DNA of 64,000 bases from Bacillus sp. Marseille-Q3570. GTDB lineage: Bacteria > Bacillota > Bacilli > Bacillales > Fictibacillaceae. The notes under the pieces were generated by a model that saw nothing but the letters and a program-made list of their open reading frames with translations, did no database searches and was not told the DNA's origin. Position numbers and translations under genes: made by a program. The stretch is taken from NCBI RefSeq assembly GCF_946151055.1, contig NZ_CAMGYZ010000005.1, forward strand, positions 1 through 64,000. Direction: 5' to 3'. Numbering within the stretch: position 1 is the first letter of the stretch; each line of letters opens with the position of its first letter. Below, one piece after another: positions 51,065-59,821 of the stretch.

Positions 51065-51153
51065 ACTTAAAGCAAGTACAAATCCTTTCTTCAGTAGAAA
51101 GGCAATTATGGCTCTACCCACGCTAAAGCTTCGGCCACGCCAAGTTTTCTTTA
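51065..51153 (+). repeat. Dispersed element C, copy 1
   Basis: CACTTAAAGCAAGTACAAAT to ACGCCAAGTTTTCTTTA; similar over its length to 59618-59700, where it follows element B copy 3. Noncoding. Confidence 0.5.
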
Positions 51154-51185
51154 ATGTAGGATTCCATTCAAAAGGAGGTTAAGGC

Positions 51186-52163
51186 ATGGATCCGGTTCGA
51201 TCATCAGTGAAACATACATCACCAGAATTGAAAGTCGCAACAAAAAGAAAGAAAAAAGTCCTGACGAAAGATCATCTGTTGGCAATCGGGTTTCTAACAC
51301 CGTCCCTGATCTTGATCGCGGTTTTCGTATACGGGTTCATCGGATGGACAGGTTACGTATCGTTGAGTAATTGGAATAGTCTCGTCCCTGATTTTTCCTT
51401 TGCTGGACTTCAAAACTATATCTATCTGTTCCAGGATTTCCGTTTTCAGGCAGACTTGCGGAACACGTTGTTTTTTACGATTCTGTTCATCTTGGCGGTC
51501 ATCATCATCGGAGTGGTCCTTGCGATCTTGTTGGATCAGAAAATCAGGCAAGAATCTTTATTCCGTAACATTTTCTTCTTTCCGATGGCCTTATCGTTCG
51601 TCGTGACAGGTGTTGTCTGGCAATGGCTTTTGAATCCCTCAACTGGGGTCAACCTTTTTTTAAGTAAAATCGGTCTGGATTCCAAATGGTATACGGATAC
51701 GACAATCATTCCAGGGGTGTCATGGGGGAAAATCGAATTCGGTATTCCAGTAGCCATCATTGCAATCGTGATCGCAGCCGTCTGGCAGATGACAGGATTT
51801 TCAGTGGCGATGTATCTTGCAGGTTTGCGGGGGATTCCAGAAGAGGTAAGGGAAGCAGCCCGTATCGATGGAGCCTCAGAGTTCCAGGTTTATTGGAAAG
51901 TCATCCTGCCGTTACTTCGTCCGATCACAGTCAGTGTGGTGATCATCATGGCTCATATTTCTTTGAAGATTTTCGACCTGATTTATGCGATGACAGGTTC
52001 TGGAGCGAATTATGTAACCGACGTACCAGGCGTATATATGTATGAAACAACTTTCAGAGGCAATTATTACGCAAACGGGGCAGCAATCGCAATCATCATG
52101 TTATTGTCCGTTGCGATCTTCATCGTTCCGTATCTGATCTCAAGCAGAAAGGGTGAGTCCTGA
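51186..52163 (+). CDS. Sugar ABC transporter permease (MalF type)
   Basis: 325 residues with a basic cytosolic N-terminus ([13 protein letters not shown]) and six helices. EAA-like loop [26 protein letters not shown] (about 220-245). AAAGGAGG precedes the ATG. Overlaps the next permease by one base (TGATG). Partner of the binding protein at 49733; no ATPase gene nearby. Confidence 0.92.
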   Translation: MDPVRSSVKHTSPELKVATKRKKKVLTKDHLLAIGFLTPSLILIAVFVYGFIGWTGYVSLSNWNSLVPDFSFAGLQNYIYLFQDFRFQADLRNTLFFTILFILAVIIIGVVLAILLDQKIRQESLFRNIFFFPMALSFVVTGVVWQWLLNPSTGVNLFLSKIGLDSKWYTDTTIIPGVSWGKIEFGIPVAIIAIVIAAVWQMTGFSVAMYLAGLRGIPEEVREAARIDGASEFQVYWKVILPLLRPITVSVVIIMAHISLKIFDLIYAMTGSGANYVTDVPGVYMYETTFRGNYYANGAAIAIIMLLSVAIFIVPYLISSRKGES

Positions 52164-52984
52164 TGGCGATTCGTACAATTACACGGCCCCTTTTGTATCT
52201 GCTGTTGATTGCATTCAGCCTATTTTATCTGATGCCGGTTTATGTCATGTTGGTCACAAGCTTGAAACCGCTTGACGAAATTACATTGGCGCAAATGTGG
52301 CAGCTGCCATCTGCAATCGATTTCAGCAGTTATTCTGAGGCTTTTTCAAAGCTCGCCCCGAATTTGATGAATAGTTTTTATCTCGTCATACCAGCGACGA
52401 TCATTTCAGCTTTGCTCGGTGCTTTGAATGGCTATGTTCTTTCGAAGTGGCGGTTCAAAGGCTCGAATACACTTTTTACAGCGATTTTATTCGGTATGTT
52501 CATTCCATATCAAAGTATCCTGATCCCGTTGATCCAATTTTTAAGGGAGATCGGTCTCTATAACTCGATTGCAGGATTGGTTTTCGTCCATGTCGTTTAC
52601 GGACTTCCGATCACCACCTTGATGTTCCGCAACTTTTATGCAAGCATCCCGGAATCGATGATCGAATCGGCTAAAATCGATGGTGCCGGATTCCTGAGGA
52701 TTTTCACCCACATCATGATGCCGCTGTCGATCACAGGGTTTGTAGTGGTAGGAATATGGCAGTTTACGAACATCTGGAACGAGTTCTTATTCGCCGTGAC
52801 CATCACGACTTCGGACCAACAGCCGGTCATGGTAGCCTTGCAGAACCTATCAGGAAGCCAGATCGTGCAGTGGAATGTCCAAATGGCAGGTGCTTTGCTT
52901 GCAGCATTACCGACACTGCTCGTATACATCCTTCTCGGAAAGTTCTTCGTAAAAGGACTGCTCGCAGGATCAGTAAAAGGATAA
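52163..52984 (+). CDS. Sugar ABC transporter permease (MalG type)
   Basis: 273 residues, six helices, EAA-like loop [25 protein letters not shown] (about 168-192) and the C-terminal [12 protein letters not shown] typical of these permeases. Its stop is nine bases before a 48-bp tandem repeat array; no other terminator is present, so the palindromes in that array may end transcription. Confidence 0.92.
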   Translation: MAIRTITRPLLYLLLIAFSLFYLMPVYVMLVTSLKPLDEITLAQMWQLPSAIDFSSYSEAFSKLAPNLMNSFYLVIPATIISALLGALNGYVLSKWRFKGSNTLFTAILFGMFIPYQSILIPLIQFLREIGLYNSIAGLVFVHVVYGLPITTLMFRNFYASIPESMIESAKIDGAGFLRIFTHIMMPLSITGFVVVGIWQFTNIWNEFLFAVTITTSDQQPVMVALQNLSGSQIVQWNVQMAGALLAALPTLLVYILLGKFFVKGLLAGSVKG

Positions 52985-52992
52985 AAGTACTT

Positions 52993-53293
52993 CGGTGCCA
53001 GGCACCATTTCAGAAGCCTTGGGGCAGAAGAAGTTTGGAACGGTGCCAGGCACTATTTCAGAAGCCTTGGGAGAGAAGAGGTTCAAAACGGTGCCAGGCA
53101 CCATTTCGAAACCCTTGGGAGAGAAGAGGTTCAAAACGGTGCCAGGCACTATTTCGAAACCCTTGGGAGAGAAGAGGTTCAAAACGGTGCCAGGCACTAT
53201 TTCAGAAGCCTTGTGAGAGAAGAGGTTCAAAACGGTGCCAGGCACCATTTCAAAACCCTTGGGAGAGAAGGGGTTCAATTTGGTGCCTGGTAC
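52993..53293. repeat. 48-bp tandem repeat array carrying GGTGCCAGGCACC palindromes
   Basis: Repeat units start at 52993, 53041, 53089, 53137, 53185 and 53233, exactly 48 bases apart, plus a changed seventh start at 53281 (TGGTGCCTGGTACC). Each unit is CGGTGCCAGGCAC(C/T)ATTTC, then (A/G)AA(G/A)CC(C)TTGGGAGAGAAGAGG-like sequence and TTCAAAA. The GGTGCC-A-GGCACC core is a perfect palindrome. It lies between convergent genes. Confidence 0.9.
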
Positions 53294-53297
53294 CGGT

Positions 53298-54512
53298 TCA
53301 ATGTTTGTTGAAGAATTCTTCTAGAATGAGGACGCATGAACCGAATGCTGAGGCATTTTCGCCTAGTTTTGAAAGGATGATCGGGGTTTCTTTCGCTTTT
53401 TTTGTCAATCCTCTTGAGTGGATGGTTTCTTTTATACCATCCATCAAGAAATCCCCAGCTCTGGAGACTCCTCCACCAATGATGATACTTTCAGGATTCA
53501 AGGTATGGATAAGATTGATCAACCCGATTCCTAAATATCTACCTGTCTGGTTCAGTAATTCAATGCTGAATTCATCCCCGGCACTAGCTGCTTCGTATAC
53601 AACTTTACCATCAACTTTCTCAAGATCGTTATCAACCAAATCAAGAATTCTGGAGTATCTTCCTGTTTTCAATTCCTTTTTTGCGCGGTTTGCAATAGCC
53701 GGACCACCAGCGAGCGTCTGAAGGCAACCGTAATTTCCACAGGTACATTTGGGACCTGATAGATCGATGGTCACATGCCCGATCTCTCCGGCAATGTCAC
53801 TCTCACCATGGAAGAGTCGTCCATTGATCATGATTCCAGCTCCGATGCCATGTCCGACGTTTACTCCTACGATATTATCCTCGTTGTTCCCATATCCAAA
53901 CCATGATTCTCCTAAAGTCATCGTCCGTGCATCATTTTCAACTTTTATAAGCAACTCGAATTCCTTTTCCAGTTCTGATTTGATCGGGATATCATACAGC
54001 TGGAAGGACGGGGCGAAAAGGGAGATGCCTTTTTCTACATCGACGATCCCATGCATGCCTACTCCGATACCGATGAACTTTTTCGGGTCATTTCTCTCTG
54101 GCTCTAATAGGGTATGGATTCCTTTTTTCATGGTATCGAGTAAATCCTCTTTAGAAGGATGCTCCTTGATCCCCAAAACAGTTGTGTCTTTCATGTCTCC
54201 GAAAAGGTTCGAGACCACGAAGTTCATCTTGTATCTGCCAACGTCAATTCCAATCACATAAAACTGATCAGCGTTGATTTCAAGCAATGTCGGTTTTCTT
54301 CCCCCCTGGGAAGTCCCTTGTGTTGTTTCAATCACAAACTTACTTTCAATCAATTCCTTTACGATATTGCTTACTGTTGGTGGAGTCAGAGTTGTTTGTT
54401 TAGCGATTTCTGCTCTGGAAATCGGTCCTTTTTCCCGAATCATATTCAATATTGAACTACGGTTGATCGATTTCATCAACTGGAAGGTGCCTCTAGTATA
54501 TTTCAACTGCAT
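53298..54512 (-). CDS. ROK-family transcriptional repressor (XylR/NagC type)
   Basis: 404 residues. N-terminal winged HTH (about 10-75: INRSSILNMIREKGPISRAEIAKQTTLTPPTVSNIVKELIES) and ROK sugar-kinase-like domain (about 85-400) with GIDVGRYKMNFVV, GVNVGHGIGAGIMINGRLFHGESDIAGEIGHVTIDLSGPKCTCGNYGCLQTLA (zinc ligands in CxCxxxxC and the upstream His) and IIGGGVS. No kinase activity expected of HTH-bearing ROKs. GGAGGAAA precedes the ATG. Divergent from the galK operon; the AT-rich palindrome in the shared region also lies before both GH2 genes, so it likely represses the galactose set until a galactose-related ligand binds. Confidence 0.93.
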   Translation of the reverse strand: MQLKYTRGTFQLMKSINRSSILNMIREKGPISRAEIAKQTTLTPPTVSNIVKELIESKFVIETTQGTSQGGRKPTLLEINADQFYVIGIDVGRYKMNFVVSNLFGDMKDTTVLGIKEHPSKEDLLDTMKKGIHTLLEPERNDPKKFIGIGVGMHGIVDVEKGISLFAPSFQLYDIPIKSELEKEFELLIKVENDARTMTLGESWFGYGNNEDNIVGVNVGHGIGAGIMINGRLFHGESDIAGEIGHVTIDLSGPKCTCGNYGCLQTLAGGPAIANRAKKELKTGRYSRILDLVDNDLEKVDGKVVYEAASAGDEFSIELLNQTGRYLGIGLINLIHTLNPESIIIGGGVSRAGDFLMDGIKETIHSRGLTKKAKETPIILSKLGENASAFGSCVLILEEFFNKH

Positions 54513-54563
54513 TGTATTTCCTCCGCGAGATTATAATTAAAATAATCATATCATATTCAGATA

Positions 54564-54586
54564 ACTTAAGTAATTTAATTAAAAAA
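54564..54586. promoter_or_regulatory. Half-site of the AT-rich operator near the ROK promoter
   Basis: ACTTAAGTAATTTAATTAAA, related to the 25-bp operator; 52 bases before the ROK start, so it may give autoregulation. Confidence 0.4.
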
Positions 54587-54670
54587 CCAGGTGCATTGAC
54601 AAAAAACCATAGTCTTCTATTTAAGTGAAGTCAGCTCATTTTTCCAAAGACAGAAGAAGGGATTTATGAT

Positions 54671-54702
54671 ACTATTAAGTTAATTAAATTAATTAATAAA
54701 GT
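54671..54702. promoter_or_regulatory. AT-rich operator before galK
   Basis: Contains ATTAAATTAATTAATAAAGT (54683-54702), an exact 20-base reverse complement of the first 20 bases of the operator at 44861. GATACT at 54669 may be the -10 box, as at the 44861 site. Confidence 0.75.
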
Positions 54703-54775
54703 TTATGCAACTTTGTATAGATACTATGGTGAGCTTTTCCAATAGTCAAAATCATATAGAACAGAGGTGGACCGG

Positions 54776-55933
54776 ATGGAAGATTTGAAACGATGTTTTA
54801 TTGAGCAATTCGGTGAACAGGGGAGTTTGACGTCATACTTCGCTCCAGCCCGTGTGAACTTGATCGGGGAACACACGGATTATAATGGGGGTCATGTTTT
54901 CCCATGTGCTCTTACATTAGGTACATATGCCGTTTCCAGGAAAAGGGTGGACCAAACCATTCGATTGTATTCGATGAACTTTGAGGAATCAGGCATCGTG
55001 GAAGTTCAAATCGATGAGCTGCGTTTTGCCGAGGACGATGATTGGGCGAACTATCCGAAAGGGGTTGCTGCAATTTTCCGACAAGCCGGATATGAGATCA
55101 CCTCTGGATTTGATGTCGTCTTTTATGGAAATATTCCCAATGGGGCGGGGTTATCATCTTCCGCTTCGATCGAAATGGTGACAGCTGTCATGCTGAAAGA
55201 TCTTTTCCACTTGCAAACCGACCAAATTGAAATGGTGAAACTCGCCCAAAAGGCTGAAAATGAATTCATCGGCGTCAATTGTGGCATCATGGATCAATTC
55301 GCAATCGGAATGGGGAAGAAAAACCACGCCATCCTGCTTGATTGTGACTCGCTAGACTACCAGTATTCACCGATCAATTTGAAAAATGAAAAGCTGATCC
55401 TCGCCAATACGAACAAACGCAGAGGGTTGGCCAATTCCAAATACAACGAAAGAAGACAGCAATGTGAGGCTGCATTAAGCGCTTTGCAAGAAAAGCTGGA
55501 CATCCAATCCCTGGGTGACCTGGCTACAGAAGAGTTCGAAGCACACAAGCACTTGATACCCGACCAGATCGTCCGTAAGAGAGCAAAACATGCAGTCTAC
55601 GAGAATAATAGAACGATAGAGGCAGTTGAAAAATTGAACGCGGGTGATATCAGAGGGTTCGGAAAGCTGATGAATGAATCGCACATCTCCCTGCGTGATG
55701 ACTATGAGGTTACCGGAAAAGAACTCGACGTTTTGGTGGAAGCGGCATGGAATGAAGGAGCGATCGGTTCGAGAATGACCGGTGCAGGGTTCGGGGGATG
55801 CACGATCAGCATCGTTCCTGAAGATCAGATCGATTCTTTCATAAAAGCGGTTGGAAAAACCTATCAAGCTGAAACAGGCCTTGAAGCTGAATTTTATGTG
55901 GCTGATATCGGGGACCAAGCGAAAAAACTATAA
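54776..55933 (+). CDS. galK: Galactokinase
   Basis: Phosphorylates alpha-galactose to galactose 1-phosphate (Leloir pathway). 385 residues with the GHMP signature: ARVNLIGEHTDYNGGHVFPCAL (about 28-49), ATP loop PNGAGLSSSASIEM (about 119-132) and C-terminal GSRMTGAGFGGCTIS. ATG 54776 is preferred over GTG 54767, which overlaps the ribosome site GAGGTGG. First gene of galK-galE-galT-galM, under the AT-rich operator. Confidence 0.97.
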   Translation: MEDLKRCFIEQFGEQGSLTSYFAPARVNLIGEHTDYNGGHVFPCALTLGTYAVSRKRVDQTIRLYSMNFEESGIVEVQIDELRFAEDDDWANYPKGVAAIFRQAGYEITSGFDVVFYGNIPNGAGLSSSASIEMVTAVMLKDLFHLQTDQIEMVKLAQKAENEFIGVNCGIMDQFAIGMGKKNHAILLDCDSLDYQYSPINLKNEKLILANTNKRRGLANSKYNERRQQCEAALSALQEKLDIQSLGDLATEEFEAHKHLIPDQIVRKRAKHAVYENNRTIEAVEKLNAGDIRGFGKLMNESHISLRDDYEVTGKELDVLVEAAWNEGAIGSRMTGAGFGGCTISIVPEDQIDSFIKAVGKTYQAETGLEAEFYVADIGDQAKKL

Positions 55934-55948
55934 GAGGAGGGAAAAGGA

Positions 55949-56953
55949 ATGGCTGTATTAGTATGTGGTGGAGCAGGATATATCGGAAGCCATGCGGTCG
56001 CACAGCTGTTGGATCGGAATCAAGAGGTAGTCGTCATCGATAACCTGCAAAAAGGACACAAGCAAGCCGTATTGGAAAAAGCAGCATTTTATCGTGGTGA
56101 TCTTAGGGATGAGGCATTCCTGGATTCTGTGTTCAAAGAAAACGGGATTGATTCCGTGATCCACTTTGCTGCCGATTCATTGGTGGGAGAAAGTGTGGAG
56201 GATCCCCTGAAATATTATGACAACAATATTTACGGAACGACTTGTCTGTTGCGTACAATGGGGAAGCATGGAGTGAAGAACATCGTTTTTTCCTCGACAG
56301 CAGCTGTCTACGGGGAGCCGGAGCAGATCCCGATCTTTGAGACGGATGCCACCGTGCCTACAAATCCCTATGGTGAAACGAAATTGGCTATCGAGAAAAT
56401 GCTGAAATGGGCAGAACGGGCACATGGAATCCGGCATATCGTCCTCCGTTACTTCAATGTAGCCGGAGCAGATTCCGAGGGAAGGATAGGAGAAGATCAT
56501 GATCCGGAAACCCACCTCATTCCGATCATCCTTCAGGTAGCGCTCGGCAAAAGGGATAACATCCTTATTTTTGGTGACGACTATGAGACCGAAGACGGGA
56601 CATGTGTCAGAGATTATATCCATGTGACAGATCTGGTGGAAGCGCATCTGATCGCCATTGAAAAATTAAAGGACGGCCATGACAGCTCCATCTACAATCT
56701 TGGTAATGGTAAAGGGTTCTCGGTGAAAGAAGTCATTGAGGCTACCAGAAACGTAACGGGGCATGAAATTCCAGCCGAAGTTGTGGCAAGACGGGCGGGA
56801 GACCCTGCCAAATTGATCGCATCCTCAGAAAAAGCCTATCGGGACCTTGGTTGGGAGCCGAAGTACGTGGATCTTGAAGAAATGATCGGTACCGCCTGGA
56901 GATGGTTCAAAGAGAATCCGGACGGTTATGACCCGGAAAAATCCAATGTATGA
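55949..56953 (+). CDS. galE: UDP-glucose 4-epimerase
   Basis: Interconverts UDP-galactose and UDP-glucose with bound NAD. 334 residues; Rossmann motif VCGGAGYIGSHAVAQL, catalytic SSTAAVYGEPE and YGETK (YxxxK), HLIPIILQVALGKR, TEDGTCVRDYIHV. AGGAGGG precedes the ATG, 15 bases after galK. Its stop lies ten bases before the galT start. Confidence 0.97.
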   Translation: MAVLVCGGAGYIGSHAVAQLLDRNQEVVVIDNLQKGHKQAVLEKAAFYRGDLRDEAFLDSVFKENGIDSVIHFAADSLVGESVEDPLKYYDNNIYGTTCLLRTMGKHGVKNIVFSSTAAVYGEPEQIPIFETDATVPTNPYGETKLAIEKMLKWAERAHGIRHIVLRYFNVAGADSEGRIGEDHDPETHLIPIILQVALGKRDNILIFGDDYETEDGTCVRDYIHVTDLVEAHLIAIEKLKDGHDSSIYNLGNGKGFSVKEVIEATRNVTGHEIPAEVVARRAGDPAKLIASSEKAYRDLGWEPKYVDLEEMIGTAWRWFKENPDGYDPEKSNV

Positions 56954-56963
56954 GGTGAAAAAT

Positions 56964-58508
56964 ATGGACGTGGACATCTACAAGGAAATCGAACGTTTAA
57001 TCCAGTATGGTCTGCAGAAGAACATGATTTCGTCTTGGGACGTCGATTATATACGAAATGCATTATTAGTGGTTTTTAACCTGGATGTATCCGAACCAGT
57101 GACCTTAGAAACAGAAAATCTTGAAACCCCGATTGATATTCTTGAAAATATGCTTGATTATGCAGTGGAAAATGTGTTGATCCCGGATGATACAGTGACC
57201 CAAAGGGATTTGTTCGATACAAGGATCATGAGCCGGTTAGTACCGCGGCCTGGAGAAGTCATCCGTCAATTTTATGAGCTTTACAAGAAAGCAGGTCCTG
57301 AAGAGGCGACCGACTATTTTTATGAGCTTGCAAAATCATCTCATTATATCCGGACAGATAGAGTCGCGAGAAATGTCAACTGGTCAAGCACGACATCTTA
57401 TGGAGATATGGAAATCACGATCAACCTTTCTAAACCGGAAAAGGATCCGAAAGCGATCGCTGCAGCAAAAGAAAATACTTCAATATCCTATCCGAAATGT
57501 CTGCTCTGTAAGGAAAATGTCGGCTATGCAGGTAGACTTGATCATCCTGCCCGCCAGAACCATCGGATCATCCCCATTGAACTATCGGGTCAAAGATGGT
57601 TTTTACAATATTCACCATACGTCTATTATAACGAACATGCCATCGTATTCTCTGAAGAACACAGTCCTATGAAAATATCAAAAGAGGGGTTTGAGCGGTT
57701 ACTGCACTTCGTAGAACAATTCCCCCATTATTTCGTCGGTTCCAATGCGGATTTGCCGATCGTCGGAGGCTCGATTTTAAGCCATGACCATTTCCAGGCT
57801 GGCCGCCATCCCTTTCCAATGGAAAAAGCTCCTATTGAGGAGTCGATGGTTTTCGATGATTATCCTGGTATCAAGGTCGGTAGGGTGAAATGGCCGATGT
57901 CCGTCATCCGCCTCCAGGGTGAGGTCAGGGAGGATATCGCGGATCTGGCAGACAAAATCCTTCAGAGCTGGAAGTCTTTTAATGATGAGAGTTTGGATAT
58001 TGTTTCTGAAACGGATGGTACCCCACATAATACGATCACTCCGATCGCCCGAGTCAGGAATGGGGTGTTCGAACTCGATCTTGTCTTACGGAATAACCGT
58101 ACGAGTCCCGTCCACCCGATGGGGATTTTCCATCCACATGAAGAAGTACACCATATCAAAAAGGAAAACATCGGGCTCATTGAAGTGATGGGATTAGCTG
58201 TCCTACCAGGTCGATTGGTAGAAGAGATGGAAATCCTTGCAGGCTACATGCTTGAAGACGAACTTGATAGTAAAGCGATTAAAGATGAACGGACAAATAA
58301 GCACGTAGATTGGGCAAAGCAAATCATAGCTACACATCCTCAATTGGACGAAAACAACATCAAGGAAACTATGAAACAAGAAATCGGACGAACCTTTTCA
58401 AAAGTGTTGGAACATGCAGGCGTCTTCAAGCGGACACCAGAGGGGAAGGAAGGATTCAGACGTTTCTTGAAGACGGTGGAGGAATGTAAGGTTGGAGGAT
58501 TTAGATGA
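56964..58508 (+). CDS. galT: UDP-glucose--hexose-1-phosphate uridylyltransferase, Firmicutes type
   Basis: Transfers UMP from UDP-glucose to galactose 1-phosphate. 514 residues, the long class II form (GalT of Bacillus/Lactobacillus) with CLLCKENVGYAGRLDHPARQNHRIIPI, the active site GGSILSHDHFQAGRH (HxHxQ, His nucleophile about residue 277) and FHPHEEVHHIKKENIGLIEVMGLAVLPGRL. The frame opens at 56928 inside galE, but ATG 56964 follows GAGGTGA and gives MDVDIYKEIERL, the family N-terminus. Overlaps the next gene by ATGA. Confidence 0.96.
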   Translation: MDVDIYKEIERLIQYGLQKNMISSWDVDYIRNALLVVFNLDVSEPVTLETENLETPIDILENMLDYAVENVLIPDDTVTQRDLFDTRIMSRLVPRPGEVIRQFYELYKKAGPEEATDYFYELAKSSHYIRTDRVARNVNWSSTTSYGDMEITINLSKPEKDPKAIAAAKENTSISYPKCLLCKENVGYAGRLDHPARQNHRIIPIELSGQRWFLQYSPYVYYNEHAIVFSEEHSPMKISKEGFERLLHFVEQFPHYFVGSNADLPIVGGSILSHDHFQAGRHPFPMEKAPIEESMVFDDYPGIKVGRVKWPMSVIRLQGEVREDIADLADKILQSWKSFNDESLDIVSETDGTPHNTITPIARVRNGVFELDLVLRNNRTSPVHPMGIFHPHEEVHHIKKENIGLIEVMGLAVLPGRLVEEMEILAGYMLEDELDSKAIKDERTNKHVDWAKQIIATHPQLDENNIKETMKQEIGRTFSKVLEHAGVFKRTPEGKEGFRRFLKTVEECKVGGFR

Positions 58509-59434
58509 TCAGACGTTCGACATTCAAGGGAATTGATTCTATTATTCTAGAAAATGACCAGCTTCGGGCTACGATCCTTCCGGGATACGGTGGGAAAATG
58601 GCGAGTTTCTATGATAAGGAAGCGGGATACGAGTGGCTTTTTCAATCAAAAGCGGAACAATTGAGGATTCCACCTTATGGAGCAGATTATGCAGCTTATG
58701 ATTCCAGCGGTTTTGATGAAATTTTTCCTGGAATCGATCAGGGGCCACATCCGAATGATCTTCAAATGATTCCCGACCATGGGGAGGTATGGACATTGCC
58801 CTGGAATGTAACAGAGCGCGCCTATGGATTGGATCTTCAAGTGAAAAGTCGTGTCTTCCCCTATCGACTTTTTAAAAAAATCCGTTTGGAACCTGATGGG
58901 GTCGAACTGAGATATGAAGCGTTGAACGATTCCAATGAGGATTTTCCGTTCATCTGGACGGCTCATTCCCTCTTGAACATGAATCAGTCGACAACCATTG
59001 CCCTTCCAGATGGTTTGGGTGAAATCATGACGGTGGAACATGGATCGAAACATCTCGGTGAGTGGGGGACCATTCATCCCTATCCTTTGACGTCATCTAA
59101 AAAAACAGATCAGCCGATCGACTTGTCACGATTTGATCCTCTGGAATCCGATAATATGGAAAAATTTTATTTTACCGGTAGCCTGAAAGAAGGATGGTGC
59201 AGGGTTGTCCATGAGGATATCGGTAGATCGCTCACCTACCGTTACCCACCTGATAAGGTCCCATACCTGGGCATCTGGAAAACGGAAGGCGGTTACCGGG
59301 GAGAATATAATTTCGCCCTTGAGCCGTGTACAGGCGTTTATGATGATGTTTATGTCGCCAACAAAATTGACAAGGTCTCAAAGATCCCAGCCAATGGATC
59401 CTATTCATGGACGTTCACGATGGAGATAGGTTGA
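58505..59434 (+). CDS. galM: Aldose 1-epimerase-like protein (galactose mutarotase family)
   Basis: 309-residue beta-sandwich protein of the mutarotase superfamily: ATILPGYGGKMASFYDKEAGYEWLFQ, DEIFPGIDQGPHPNDLQMIPDHGEVWTLPW (His and Asp region), FIWTAHSLLNM and NFALEPCTGVYDDVYVA. Converts beta- to alpha-galactose for GalK. Position as last gene of the gal operon with start-stop overlap supports the role. It is closer to the shorter, divergent YeaD/GalM-like set than to classic GalM, so its exact substrate is not certain. A REP copy begins two bases after its stop. Confidence 0.85.
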   Translation: MIRRSTFKGIDSIILENDQLRATILPGYGGKMASFYDKEAGYEWLFQSKAEQLRIPPYGADYAAYDSSGFDEIFPGIDQGPHPNDLQMIPDHGEVWTLPWNVTERAYGLDLQVKSRVFPYRLFKKIRLEPDGVELRYEALNDSNEDFPFIWTAHSLLNMNQSTTIALPDGLGEIMTVEHGSKHLGEWGTIHPYPLTSSKKTDQPIDLSRFDPLESDNMEKFYFTGSLKEGWCRVVHEDIGRSLTYRYPPDKVPYLGIWKTEGGYRGEYNFALEPCTGVYDDVYVANKIDKVSKIPANGSYSWTFTMEIG

Positions 59435-59436
59435 GT

Positions 59437-59457
59437 GGGGACGGTTCTCATGCTTCC
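59437..59457 (+). repeat. REP-like 21-mer, copy 9
   Basis: GGGGACGGTTCTC-A-TGCTTCC, two bases after the galM stop. Confidence 0.8.
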
Positions 59458-59471
59458 TCCTGCTTTGGATT

Positions 59472-59492
59472 GGGGACGGTTCTCTTGCTTCC
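59472..59492 (+). repeat. REP-like 21-mer, copy 10
   Basis: GGGGACGGTTCTC-T-TGCTTCC, 35 bases after copy 9 in direct orientation. Confidence 0.8.
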
Positions 59493-59522
59493 TTTTCGAA
59501 GGGAACCAGTGAGCACTAATCA

Positions 59523-59612
59523 ATGTCGAAATAGAAAAGTGGACTATAGTCTGTCTCCCGACGCTTTTTGTCACAATTCGGATGTAAAACGCTTGTCGTT
59601 TTACTCCTTTTT
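59523..59612 (+). repeat. Dispersed element B, copy 3
   Basis: GTCGAAATAGAAAAG, GGACTATAGTCTG, CTCCCGACG, then hairpin GTAAAACG / CGTTTTAC and T run. Probably ends the gal operon transcript. Confidence 0.75.
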
Positions 59613-59617
59613 TGCAT

Positions 59618-59700
59618 TTAAAGAAAGTATAAATACTTTCTTCAAGGACAACTAAGCTCAGCATACGCCAAGGCTTGACCTTGCCAAGTTTTCTTTATTT
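59618..59700 (+). repeat. Dispersed element C, copy 2
   Basis: TTTAAAGAAAGTATAAATAC to TTGCCAAGTTTTCTTTATT, similar to 51065-51153 and here fused to element B. The rest of the gap up to manA (59701-59821) shows no further gene. Confidence 0.5.
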
Positions 59701-59821
59701 TATAGTGGTGAATTTCCACATGAAGTTATTGGCAATACTGAACTTTAGGGTGATTTTTCTCCAAAACCAGCTGATTAAATGTTAAAGTATTTTGTAAAAG
59801 CAACTAATTGAGGTGTCGAGA

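Noticed and set aside
52970-53278. Minus-strand frame with 16-residue repeats in the 48-bp array
   Set aside because: No ribosome site, start in the repeat margin, and the DNA palindrome explains the conservation better than a protein would.
52993-53293. CRISPR array
   Set aside because: Units are repeated end to end with no unique spacers and no cas genes nearby.
52756-53721. Long plus-strand frame across the permease end and the 48-bp array
   Set aside because: It overlaps the permease in another frame and runs antisense into the ROK gene; it stays open only because the repeat unit is a multiple of three.
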